Below are positions 1-11,019 of a stretch of 64,000 bases of DNA, piece by piece. Source of the DNA: Lateolabrax maculatus (lineage: Eukaryota; Chordata; Actinopteri; Acropomatiformes; Lateolabracidae); the NCBI GenBank assembly GCA_031216445.1, contig CM062218.1, forward strand, positions 3,857,001-3,921,000. Reading direction: 5' to 3'. A model generated the notes under the pieces. That model was not told the origin of the DNA, did no database searches, and was given only the letters and a program-made list of their open reading frames with translations. Position 1 is the first letter of the stretch. Each line of letters starts with the position of its first letter. The translations under genes and the position numbers were made by a program.

Positions 1-66
1 GCGCTGGTGCTCTACGGTCTTATCAAGTTAGTCTCTTGGACCTTCACCGGCTCAGGTAGCAAATAA
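1..66 (+). CDS. C-terminal end of an upstream gene, possibly tapasin
   Basis: The window opens inside an open frame encoding 21 residues and then TAA at 64-66. The peptide starts ALVLYGLIKL, continues VSWTFTGSGSK and ends there. A hydrophobic run followed by a short polar tail ending in lysine looks like the end of a transmembrane segment and cytosolic tail of a type I membrane protein. In human and other vertebrates TAPBP (tapasin, the ER chaperone that bridges MHC class I to the TAP peptide transporter) lies next to DAXX and ZBTB22, so tapasin is the best guess from gene order. The fragment is too short to identify by sequence alone. It could be another membrane protein, and it might not start at an exon boundary. 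Confidence 0.5.
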   Translation, partial: ALVLYGLIKLVSWTFTGSGSK

Positions 67-199
67 TCCAAAACAATTTATTAATTTATTAACTTTCTGC
101 ACCCATTTATTCACTTGAAGATGTGAGAAGGCTTAATACTATCTCACCATTTGATACAATAAGATAAAAAACAGAATTTACATAATTTGACAACATTTA

Positions 200-205
200 A
201 ATAAA
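200..205 (+). terminator. Candidate polyadenylation signal of the upstream gene
   Basis: AATAAA, 134 bases after the TAA at 64-66. A second AATAAA at 1399-1404 could serve a longer 3'-UTR. Transcript ends are not visible from sequence. Confidence 0.35.
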
Positions 206-1031
206 GTTGAGAAAAAATGAATTCAGTATGGGATGAATGCCAAGAATATTAATTTCTGTATATGACTTTTTGTCTTTTATTTCACCGTACATAGGCTCAG
301 ATGAGGCTGAAAAACAAGACAAGGTAATGTCACTTTTTCAAATAATAAAACACAACAATTATAATCCACTTGTATTTTCTAAGCCTGGAGCTGTTCCCGG
401 GTGTTTTTTCATGTTTCCTCTCGATAATAACTTTCCACTTTTTCCACTTATAGAAAGTCAAGTAAAGAAGCACAAAGTCAACTGCTGTGGAAGTCTGATA
501 CTGAACCAACAAACATGTCAGTTTTGATATCTTGGACGGGGGTTTTGGGAGTGATTATCCACCTGTTAATGCAGACCGCTTTAAAGCTTGAATAGTGATA
601 AATCTGTATAAACCTTTAGAGTTGTTTTTTGTGTTTTTTACAGATCCAGAGAGAAGTTTTTTTTTCGAGCTCATAAACGGTCAATTCTGTGTCAGTTGTT
701 ATTTTCACTGTTTTATAAAACTTAGTAATAGAACTCCAGTTGTGGTTGGGTACCAGCAAAGATTTTCTTAAAACGGCTTCTGCTCAGTCTAAATATGTGT
801 GTTGTTGTATTTTATTAATTTTCCACTTTAAAGCTGTTTTATCATTTTGGCCTCCAGCTGTTTACATTCTGCATCTTGTCACAAACACTGGAAAAGGGCC
901 TGAAACATGAATATTGAAATGATAATGTGATGAAATATCAACTTGAAGATGTTAATACTTACATATGATGCTCCCATATGTTTTATAGGCCATAAACTAT
1001 CGTCTTTGATTGACCAGAGATGAGCCCATGG

Positions 1032-1069
<38 letters not shown>

Positions 1070-1070
1070 G
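1032..1070. repeat. (TG)n microsatellite
   Basis: About 18 TG units with one C interruption near the 3' end, followed by a purine-rich GA stretch. This is a typical teleost dinucleotide microsatellite. Confidence 0.9.
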
Positions 1071-2299
1071 AGAGAAAGAGAGAGAAAGAAAAAAGGACTA
1101 AAACGTCTTTTTTTATGATCGCAGACAGTAAAATTAATATTAAACCAAACAGTCCAAAACCCACAAACTGAATCCTATTTTTGTAAATACAGAGACTATG
1201 TATATTGTGACTTTTTTGTTATATATTTGGTTGTGCATCAAGCGTGCACTTTCATCACGTGTTAGTTACAATGATGCTCCAACAGCCTGAAGGACATGGT
1301 ACAAACAGACTACAATTGACAAATGAGAAATGACTACAGGGAAAATTCTAAATTTGTATCAGACTAAGAATCATAAGTGAAGTCTGCATTTTAAATTAAA
1401 TAAACACTCTTCTTAAAACATGCTGCCTCCAGTTTCCAGTTTATAAATGTTTGTCTCCTCTTTAAAAATAACCTGAATCTGCTCACATGTACATATATGA
1501 TAGGATAATTGGGAAAAGGTGTGTGTTGTTGTTTTCTTAGATTAATGTAAAGTCAGCAGGGATGACATGTTTCTAATCAAAACTCTTCATATTGACCATA
1601 CTGCAAACTTGGAGTAATAAAATACAATTTGACTACACTGGTATAAACATTTAAGTAGTATTTGATTATCAAACCTAATAAAATTTAAGATATCTCTAAT
1701 GAGAAAGTGTGACTTCCGGTGCCCTTTTCAGAATAAAACTACATGGTGAACGTTGTTTTGTTTTGGAGCGGTATTAATACCTAAACAGTCATAATACAAA
1801 GTAATGAATTAACGCATGAAACAGAAATATTAATCCCAGCCACTCGCCCGATATTGGTGATTTATGAGATAAATTGATATTGAAATTGAACTTTATTTTC
1901 AATATTATGTTGTTTCTTATGTCAAGAAGTTAATGCATGTAGCTTAGAATCGGCGTGTCATATAATTTATAATTTTTTTAATGTCATTTTCTATTTTAGG
2001 TTTCAATCATCGATCACTGAATGTTGTGCAGCATTACCCCGACCGGGAAAATTCCCATGAACGCCCCTCAAGCGGAACAACAACTTGATAGGAAATGTTG
2101 TTAGGTGAAATAACGAAAGTTTACGTTATATACGCAGAAACGTGGCAAACGAAAGTAAATGTTTCGCTGATTATTAATTAACGTATTGCATATGATTTTT
2201 TTAAACATGTCATTTATAACATGGTATTAGATTGTAAGCGTTAGTTTGATCCGTTTTCTTTGCTCTTCGTTGTCACGCAGATATTGTGAACAGCTTCCA

Positions 2300-2870
2300 A
2301 CCGTGTTGTACGAACAGCTCTGAGCAACACATCTTCTTTGTAGCGTCCATGTTGTTTCCGCATTAAAAGCTCGTCAACACCGTGAACGACTTCCCAACTC
2401 GGGAAACGGAACAATCCGAGGAGCACCTGAATGCAGCATCAATGGTAGCCAACGGGAGGAAAATCGTCCAATGGCTGACGAGATTACTCACTCTACCCAC
2501 GTATCAACCAATCAGAGGCAGTGATGCTGTGACGACTTTAGCGGGTACACTTTCGATCTCGAGTCGGACAACATAGCCAAATTAACGAGCACTGTTTTGG
2601 TAAACTAAACCCTCTGTGGGATTAAAAACACGATTTCAAGGAGTACCGCGGGCTTGTTTTTATCGAGGAAGTTCCGCAGTAACAAAACAATATGCGGGTT
2701 TTACTTCCGGCTCGTTATTTTCTTACTTACCGTTACTTGTCACAATGCTAACCAGCTAATGCTAATGTTAGCTCAGGCGAACACAGACTTGTAACGATGC
2801 GTCGCGGTGGAACAGTTTCCTCTTTGGTTGTCCCGTCAAACAGCTCGTAAACAACAGGTCTGTCTGTGTG
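2300..2870 (+). promoter_or_regulatory. daxx: Probable CpG-type promoter region of daxx
   Basis: Local CpG density rises here above the surrounding AT-rich sequence. A CCAAT box sits in the context ACCAATCAG near 2508, and an ETS-type motif ACTTCCGGCTC near 2703. Both are usual in TATA-less housekeeping promoters. daxx is the next gene downstream on the plus strand and its first coding exon starts at about 4.0 kb, so a noncoding first exon here spliced to a site near 3950 is likely. I could not fix the transcription start or the first donor; one possible donor reads GTGAGT near 2868. Confidence 0.4.
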
Positions 2871-3135
2871 AGTATGTCATAACGTGTGTTATCGATACCC
2901 GTTGTCCAGTCCGCCATCTGTCCGTGATGTTCTGTGTCATGAAGCTTCGATCACTGTTCAGTTTCATGGAACAGTTCAAGTGTTGTTGTTTCTGAAGCCA
3001 CAGACCAGCTGATGTTAAATGGCTTCTTTGCTCGGCCACGAAGGAGCAGTTGTAGACCATCATGGCCGTGTTTGTTTTGTTTGTTCGTGTGTGTGTGTGT
3101 GTGTTTAAGAAGGGGTGTAAAACACAGGTTTCAGG

Positions 3136-3400
3136 AGGGCACTAATGATTATTTTCATAATTTAACTGTTGACTACTTTCTGGACGAATCGATTTAACAT
3201 TTGGTTTATAAAATGTTAGACATTACACGGAGTTCCCAGAGCCCAAGCTGATTTGTTCAAATAGCTTGTTTAAAAGTCAAAATCCCCCTAATATTTTATT
3301 AACTATTTAAGACAAAGAGTAGAGACAAATCTACACTTTTGAGAAGCTGGAACTGGAGAGTGTTGGACATTTTTGCTTGAAAAGTGTCTGGTCAGATTTG
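3136..3400. mobile_element. Degenerate copy of an abundant teleost hAT-like MITE
   Basis: The segment starts AGGGCACTAATGATTATTTT and carries internal blocks resembling a very common teleost non-autonomous element: one around TTTATAAAATGTTAGACA, one near CCAGAGCCCAAG, and one near GAGAAGCTGGAA. Related copies in this window end at 58524 and 60314 in TTGCAGCTCT or TTGTAGCCCT. The right end is eroded. The family assignment is from remembered consensus features, not a search. Confidence 0.45.
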
Positions 3401-4003
3401 TAATATTGCTTACTCATTCTGTGATCAGAAGGTTCCTGATTTAAAACACAAGTCTGACCATTTTAAATCTTATACACCTTGTTGTTGTTGAGACATTCTT
3501 CTCTTGTTACATTTTTTTCTAGAAAGAGTTTGATAGAATATGTTTACATCCCTTTTAATGAAGATAATGATAAATCAAAATGTTTTCTTTCAATTGGTAC
3601 CAACTTGGGTCCCAAGTTTTAACCATATCCCGCCCTGTTTTACCACCACTCACCACCTCTATTTTACTTAAAGGAACACACTTATTTTGTATTAATCTGA
3701 ATGAGAAGAACCTAGGCACATTTTATTCCAGTTTTCCTTGAATGACGTAAAATGTCCTCATCATGAAATAAAATCTAGAATATTAATGACACCTAAGTGA
3801 CGAATGGGGTCGTCAGCACTGTTACTACACTCACCGTTTCCCCAGAACACTGCAAATTACATGTCGACTGATCTCAAAGTTTCAGTTTCTTTCTGCTTCT
3901 TTGACGTCTTGTACTTTCCGTTACCCTGATCAACGTTCTGCCTGTTTGTAGTTTCTGAAAGCAGAAATAACCAACATTTTGGATGGCGGTGGCTCCCGCC
4001 TCG

Positions 4004-7000
4004 ATGGCGGATAAGATCATAGTCCTTGATGATGACGACGAAGAGGAGAGTCCTCAACCCTCCTGCTCTGCCACGGCCTCGTCCTGTCTGCATCGAGCCG
4101 AAAATGTCTCGTCACTTAAAGCTCAGCAGCCTGTCCCCACTCACATTACCCAGTCACCTTTCGCCTCAGCGAAGAAAGACATACATGTTCTGCAGGCAGA
4201 AAATCAGAGGTTGTTCACTGATGTGAGTGTTTTGTCCAAATGTTTTTTTATTATTTGTTATTCTGTATATATTGACAACACATTGAAACTGTACCACTAT
4301 TGCTGTATGTGTTCCTATTATTTATTCTGCCTTCGTCACCCACCCTATGTCCTTCCTCTGTCACCTTGCCTTGTCATCGTTCCTGTTTTCTTTTCTCCTC
4401 CCTCCCAGTTTGTGGAGTACTGCTCAGCTCTCACACAGGACTGCCCTGAAGTCTTGACCTTCCTCCAAACCAAGCATTCCAAGGCCTCCCCCGACTATCT
4501 GTCATCCGTGGAGTTCAGGAACACCTTGGGAAGATGCTTGACTCGCACTCAGGCCAACCGCTCCAAAACCTTTGTCTACATCAATGAACTGTGCACTGTA
4601 CTCAAGCAGCATGCAGCCAAGAAGAGGCAGCTCCTCACCAAGGTTGAGCCTGGGCCTTGTACCTCAACATCAAGTTCTCCCCAGTCTACCTCTGTTATGT
4701 GCAAAAGTAAAGACAAGATTGAAGCTGAGACGGATGAGCAGGAGCAAGAGGTGAAACTGGCAGCGGAAGATAAGCAACCCTCCACCTCAGGGCTGCAGGA
4801 GGACAATAAAAATGAGGAGCAGGAAGCAGAGAAAAAGGCCAGGAGGGCATCCAGGAAACAGGTTAGTGCTGAACACTACTATGCGTGACTGGTATTGTTT
4901 TTGGTTGATGATGACCTTCAGATAATTCAGCTGCTGATTATAGTGATTAGAAATTGTATTTGTATGGCAATTTTCAAAAAGTTGCTTCAGTGTTTAGTAG
5001 ACCAGAAGATAAAATCACATTGGAGAGCAAAAGAAAATAAGTGTGCATCATAAAAGCAGATCATTTATAAAGGCAGTCAATAAATCCTGTTTGTATCAAT
5101 AAAACTGGGTCAGATATAAAGGAAAACTTAAATGATCTCCAAAGTATTACATGACACATTCGGGTGTGTAATAATTTGTGTGAGTATGTTCCCCTTTTTT
5201 TAGTATCTTGGTTTTTAATGGCCTCATAAAGGCAATATAACCATCAATTCATCAGTTTCTTCTAATGCTGTAATGCTATGAGTATCTTACTAAGGTGTTA
5301 TCGTCAGCGTCAACATTTGCAGGAGGTTCTTGTTTCAAATGTAGCCTAAAAACCATTAACCAATCACAACTAATTGTCATATGAAATTGGCCAGTCAAAT
5401 TGTGTTTTATGTCTCAATACACAATGAAATGTGGGTGTTTTTTCTCCTCCCTTCTTTTTCCTTTTGAATGAATGCCAACAAATTAACGCAAACAACCAGG
5501 GTTACTTGCCTAAACCTTTAATAGGAAGTCTGTGTAGGCAAACACGTCTGATCCTTTATGTCTGTTTCTCTCAGATGGCGTACCTGGAGAACCTACTGAA
5601 GGTGTACAATGATGAGATCTGCCGCCTGCAGCAAGCTGAGCTGAGTTTAGACGACCTGGGAACTGAGGAATCTCTATACATCCAGGAGCACAAGCTCAAA
5701 CGCAAGGTCAGGCAAGGAGGTTGATGCAGCTTGGGGCTCTATTTGGTTACAAATAAAGCTGAAAACTGTAAAAATAACCTTTACACCAGGGTTTGTGACA
5801 GCTAGCCACACCTCTTACTTCTGTCTTTTTCTTCTCTTCCAGATGATAAAGATTTATGAAAAGCTGTGTGAACTGAAGGGCTGCAGCACGCTAACAGGCC
5901 GAGTCATTGAGCAGAGGATCTCCTACAATGGCACTCGTTATCCTGAGATCAACAAGAGGGTGAGCTGGCTGTTTTTTTTAAGTGTCCTGGAAAGCAACAA
6001 GCTGGGTACAAATTTGAGTATCAAGTAGCTCATGAAAAACAAGGTGTGCCAAATGTAGTAGTCAACAGCTGTTGTTTCAATGTGTCAGAGACATGTTTAA
6101 GTTTGTGAAAAGACTTGGATTGGGATCCCCCTTTTACATTCAGTGGTAGTAGTTGTAGGAGTAAATCACTTTATTTGTGTATTTCTCTAAAACAAAAAAA
6201 CATCCTACAGTAGTGAAGTTACATGAGAAAACAAAGACATAACTATGTGTCTGGTGTTGGAATATGGACTGTGGTCAACTTGGGGGAGCTGTTTCATTTA
6301 GTATTACTGTATTTCTATGTTCCTTCCTCCTGGCAGATCGAGCGTTTCATCAACAGTCCTGAGGCGCAGAGGAACCCTCCGGATTACCCAGACATCCTCC
6401 AGCAGGTGCTGCGAGCCAATGAGCGCTACAACCTGTCCCTGAGCAGAAAACAGCTGAACCGGATCGCCCAGGAGGCTTTCAGAGAGACCGGGAGCCGCAT
6501 GCAGGAGAGACGTCACCTGGACCTGGTGTACAACTTCGGCTCGCACCTCACAGACCCCTACAAGCCTTGTAAGGCCTGGCAGTGATACTAAGCTAATTTG
6601 CATTGCCCATCCTTAGATGAGCCTTCTAAAATACATAAAAAAACAACAAATACACAAGAAACAGTACAAAACACAAACTAAATACGTACATTTAAAAATA
6701 CAAAATTCCGAACTCAACAAAACAATACAGACAGAACAATACAAGACAACTATAATACAACAAACCAGCACCAGATCATTCATGACTACATGACTGATCC
6801 GTCTTCAAAAAACTGTTTCATTTTGAGTTTAAAAAGATCCCGGTCAGGAGCCAGTTTAAGTTCTGCAGGTAAGGATTTCCACATGTTGATCCCCCGAACA
6901 GAAAAGACCATTTGTCCAAATTAAGATTTAAATAAGGTCACCTTAGAGTCCCCGTTGGATGATCCACGTGTTACTGAGCTTGAAACTCTTGAGTGGAACC

Positions 7001-10000
7001 ACAAGATCATTGAGTACCTGAGGAGCCCGATTATGCATTTATACATGAGTTTAGGAATAGAAAATGTAATAAAATTATCAAAACTCAACATACTCAACTC
7101 AATTTAATTCTATTTTTATATGGCAATGATTCCATTACAGAATGATAGGATATCAATGCAAATATACAGTAAATACACAAAAGGAGCGTTTATATTTTCT
7201 TGTTTGTACAAAGAACAAACCTTTAAGGGCAATTGTACAACATTCATCCAGTGCAGCATGCAAGTATGGAAAGAAATGTTAGCCAATGTGAAGAAGTCTG
7301 GGTCATCAAGGGTTTAGTTGCTTACTACAGCGACCACTGTTGCATAGAAAAACCCTTATCCAACTCTTAATTTACTGTCCTCCCTCTCTGTTCTTGCCCT
7401 GGTGTGTTCCTTTATTTGTTTGTTTTTCCATCATCTATCCCTTCTTCCTCCACCACCCTCATCTCTCTTTTCTCTCCTCTCTTTTCTCCACCGGTCTCTA
7501 CAGCCACAGACCCGGCTCTGTTGGACCCGTCACTGCTGCGCAAGCTGCGGTCGAACAGAGAAGTGGCTATGTCCCGTCTGGAGGATGTCATCACCAAGTA
7601 CGCCGCCAAACAGGAGGACACGGAGGAGCAGGAGAGGTCCAAACGGCTGGAGAAAGAAACCAAGAAGAAAGAGGTGGGAGAACATCTCGGAAAGGAGTAA
7701 AATCATCACAGGCTTCTTCTGCTTTCAGTATTTGACTTGCTTTTAGTTTTATATAAATGTATGAAACTAATGTATTGGATGTTGGATCTTTTTATCAGCT
7801 CATAAACGCACCTTAGTGGCAAAATTGTTCAATGCGTCTAAACTTTCAACTACATCTCTCTACAATATGGTATATTATATAAAAATATAAGTCAACATTA
7901 TATTTGCTTCATGATGAATTACCTACCTGACAGCAAGTTGATTTTCATACTTGTCAGAAATAAATGGAAAACAGTGGCTGCCTTGAAGATGGAAACGGCC
8001 CATTGAGGGGACAAAAGAAATCAAGATATTCTTTGAAAAATGACCAACTGTAATGAAACAATGGAATAAAAATCATAAAAACACTGATGTCATCCTTCAA
8101 GCAGCAAAACAGTCACCACTCATGTCTGTGGGAGAACAGGAAATTGAAATGCAGCATCATTTTGTTTCACCTAAAACAGAAAATGTTATCCATTATTAAT
8201 CTTCTTTCCACACACCCTTCCTCTTCCACTGGCTGTCTGGTCCAGTCTGACCCTCACGCGTCTCATTCTCAGGGCCACAAAGCAGAAAAGGAAGAAGGAA
8301 GTAAAGAGGTGAATGGAGTGGCAGAGAAGGAAGAAGAGGTGGAGGAGGATGACGATGAAGAAGATGAATCATCAGACCCAGATATAGAGGAAGAGATCCA
8401 GGCCAGCACTCAGCAGGATGGACCAGGTTATATATCATTTCTTTCAAAATTCAAAAGTTTTATTGGTAAACAATGTCAACTGCGTACACATTTCTCTTTA
8501 TGTTTTTAACATTTAATTCTTTCTAAGATGGTATGAGGTTATAAATAATGCTAAGAAATCTCTCTCACTTGATCAGTAAAACCCTGACGTGTTTCTGTTT
8601 AGAAGAGCACATTAGTGTCCGTCATTGAACACGATGCCTCGTATCATCGACTTTACACTGAGATGACGTCATGCACTTTAAAGTTTTACACATATTAAAA
8701 ATGCAAATAGTAATAATTGACTCAAGATGTCTCCTAATTCATTGAAAACATCCATTCTCAGCATATCTTTACTGTAGGCTCAAGTTTCCACATCCCCTTT
8801 CAAACGTACAAAATTATGGTCTTGCGTTTATGCCACAAACTCATATTAGTTTAAAAACCCTTCAGGCAACACAAGCAGCAGTTGACCACCAAGATCTGTA
8901 TCATAAATGGCTGATATCAGACGAGGAGAAAAGATTTCATTGCGTTCATTTTCCACTTTCAATAGACGACGATGAGAACGAGGAAGACGACAGCAACGAG
9001 GCAGAACAAGCAGGTGATGGTACCAGCAAGGAGGATCAGACTGACGAGCTGTCGGGAAGCGTTTCTGCAGGAGAGGAAGAAAGCGTGAAAGGCGAGGACG
9101 AGGAGCCCGTTACAAGTGGACTCAGCCCTATTTCTAATGAAAGCAACTCTCAGATGTCTCCGCTGTCTGACCTCCCCTCCCCTAGACACAGCCCCAGCCA
9201 ATCAGAGCCAATGCAGACTGATAACCAGAGGCCGTTGTCTAATGGTGACCTTGCAGAAATAGAGGAGCCTGTGGATTCCTCCAATCACGTTTCAGTCGTG
9301 CTGATAAGCACGAGCAAAGTTACCAAGGACCCCGCAGATGTGTCCCCGGTAGCAGCCAATGGGGTGTCTTTTCCCCTGTCCCCCGCAGTCACGGTAGAAA
9401 CATGCGACACACAGACTAATGGCACGTCGCCGCCGGCCAGCCCCAGAACTACAAGGAGCCAGAAGAGGAAGAGGGAGGAAATTACATCAGGGAACTCCCG
9501 AAATACAAAGCACATAATCATCCATGACAGGTACTGTAAGACTTTGTTGGCATGAAGAAAATATGTGACATTCACTCTAGGTAGAAATCTATTTTAGTAC
9601 ATGTTTTTTGTAGCTTTCGGTTTCATGTGTTTGCCACAACAGGAAACAAGAGCTTTTATTTTTATATTTGTAGAGACTGTTATATGTGATCATTGTAGGG
9701 TTGGTTTCCTGGTGCCAGGGAGTAAACAGGTTCGAGTTAATCCTGTTTAAAAGTCAAACTCTCTCAGGCATGGTTTGACTTAATCCAGGGTTCGGACTTG
9801 TCCTGAATTAAATAACCAGATTTCCTGAAGAAAATGACCAGATTTCCATCAGTACCTGTGTGAACAGCGACTGTCCAGACAACTACTTATTCACATTTTT
9901 GCATGCACAAAAAAAATACAGTGGAGACCAGACATTTTTATTTCTTGACTTCTACCAAGTTATGGACGTTTTGTCCTGTTCCATCTTTTATCAGCAAGTT

Positions 10001-10694
10001 TGTTTGAGTGGGACTCCAAAGTCAAGAAATGGCAAATTAAAATATTAAACGTGACTTTTAGACTCTCCACTTATTCTAGATCAAGACTCATATAAATTAA
10101 AATGTTAATTGTAGCCTTAGTACACATTTGCATTTTTCTCTTTTGCTGATTTTCTTCTACATCTTTACTTCTCTCCCTAATTCTTTCCACATTCGTCCAT
10201 CGTTCCCTCCTCAGCGAGGTAGATATCCCCCTGGATATGGGCGTTTTTAGCTGCAATTCTCTGCAGCAGGCAGAGTCAACCCGAGCAGACACTCCAACCC
10301 AGGAAGTGGTCAGCAGCTCGCAGTCGACACCACCTCCCAAGAAGAACAAGGTGGGCGCACATCGGTGGTAAATGAGAATTTTAGGGGATAAACTGGCATT
10401 AAAGATCGTATTGAGGACTGTATGTTCAAAACCTGGATCACAGTCCTATTTCTAGAATGACAGAACAGTTTTTAGGTGTTCAGGTGTGCAGATTCTGACT
10501 TTACGTACAACTTAATGTATTTAAAAACCAATTGGTGATAAAAAGAAAATTATGAGCGCCGATCACACTGTACTAATTAATGTTTCAGTCAGAGATCACC
10601 CGTTTCCTAACCGTGCCACTGTTTGCTTTTCCAGGTCAACGTGGCCACGCAGTGTGACCCGGATGAGATCATCGTCCTGTCAGACTCAGAATGA
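4004..10694 (+). CDS. daxx: Daxx, death-domain-associated protein, histone H3.3 chaperone
   Basis: Ten coding exons: 4004-4222, 4409-4861, 5575-5706, 5843-5959, 6337-6568, 7504-7673, 8273-8426, 8966-9530, 10215-10350, 10635-10694. They join in phase to 745 residues (human DAXX 740). Daxx deposits H3.3-H4 with ATRX and acts as a corepressor in PML bodies. The N-terminal SUMO-interacting motif IIVLDDDDEEE follows the start. Exon 2 (residues 74-224) holds the four-helix bundle with VYINELCTVLK. Exons 3-6 form the histone-binding domain with TGRVIEQRI, RYPEINKR and QERRHLDLVYNFG. Exons 7-8 are acidic and then Ser/Pro-rich. The C-terminus ends in a second SUMO-interacting motif, EIIVLSDSE, after VATQCDPD. 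An in-frame ATG at 3983 would add seven residues; 4004 was chosen because MADKIIVLDDDD fits the family start. Intron 1 is stop-free and a multiple of three (see findings). Confidence 0.96.
6600..7110. repeat. Possible transposon-derived intron segment in daxx
   Basis: This part of daxx intron 5 differs in texture from its flanks. It has an A-rich ACAAA-repeating stretch (6630-6760), then a block with phrases such as GATTTCCACATGTTGATCCCC that reads like the 3' tail of an old LINE or other interspersed repeat. No ORF or terminal repeats were found. Identity is uncertain. Confidence 0.25.
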
Positions 10695-11013
10695 CCTTTG
10701 ACCCTTGACCTCTCACTGTACTGCAGGACTCTTCCACATCTCACGTGCTTTCTGGGACTGATTTCTTCAAAACATGCATTTTTCTAAGGACCGTCTTTGT
10801 CGGCTGGACTGTAAAAAAGAGGAAAAAGCTCAATAATTTTGCTCCGAAATGACTGATGAAATATATGATTTAAAGTGTCAATATCAAGTTTTTACAAAAT
10901 ACACAACAGCCAGTCATCGCTGTGGAAGACAGGGAAAACTATTTAGTACCTCATGTCCTTTGGTTGCATATTACCAAACAAAAGCCAGGCCAAGTGTTTT
11001 TGTAAAGGACTTC

Positions 11014-11019
11014 AATAAA
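11014..11019 (+). terminator. daxx: Candidate daxx polyadenylation signal
   Basis: AATAAA about 320 bases after the daxx stop codon, inside non-coding sequence. A further AATAAA at 12148-12153 and a cluster of AATAAA-like signals near 13183 could give longer 3'-UTR forms. Confidence 0.5.

Larger units (their letters stand above)
67..2240. other. 3'-UTR and intergenic stretch, no gene seen
   Basis: AT-rich sequence after the first stop codon. It should hold the 3'-UTR of the upstream gene: canonical AATAAA signals lie at 200-205 and 1399-1404, on the plus strand. ORFs here are short and do not resemble known proteins. A TG microsatellite lies at 1032-1070. No RNA gene was recognised. Confidence 0.6.
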
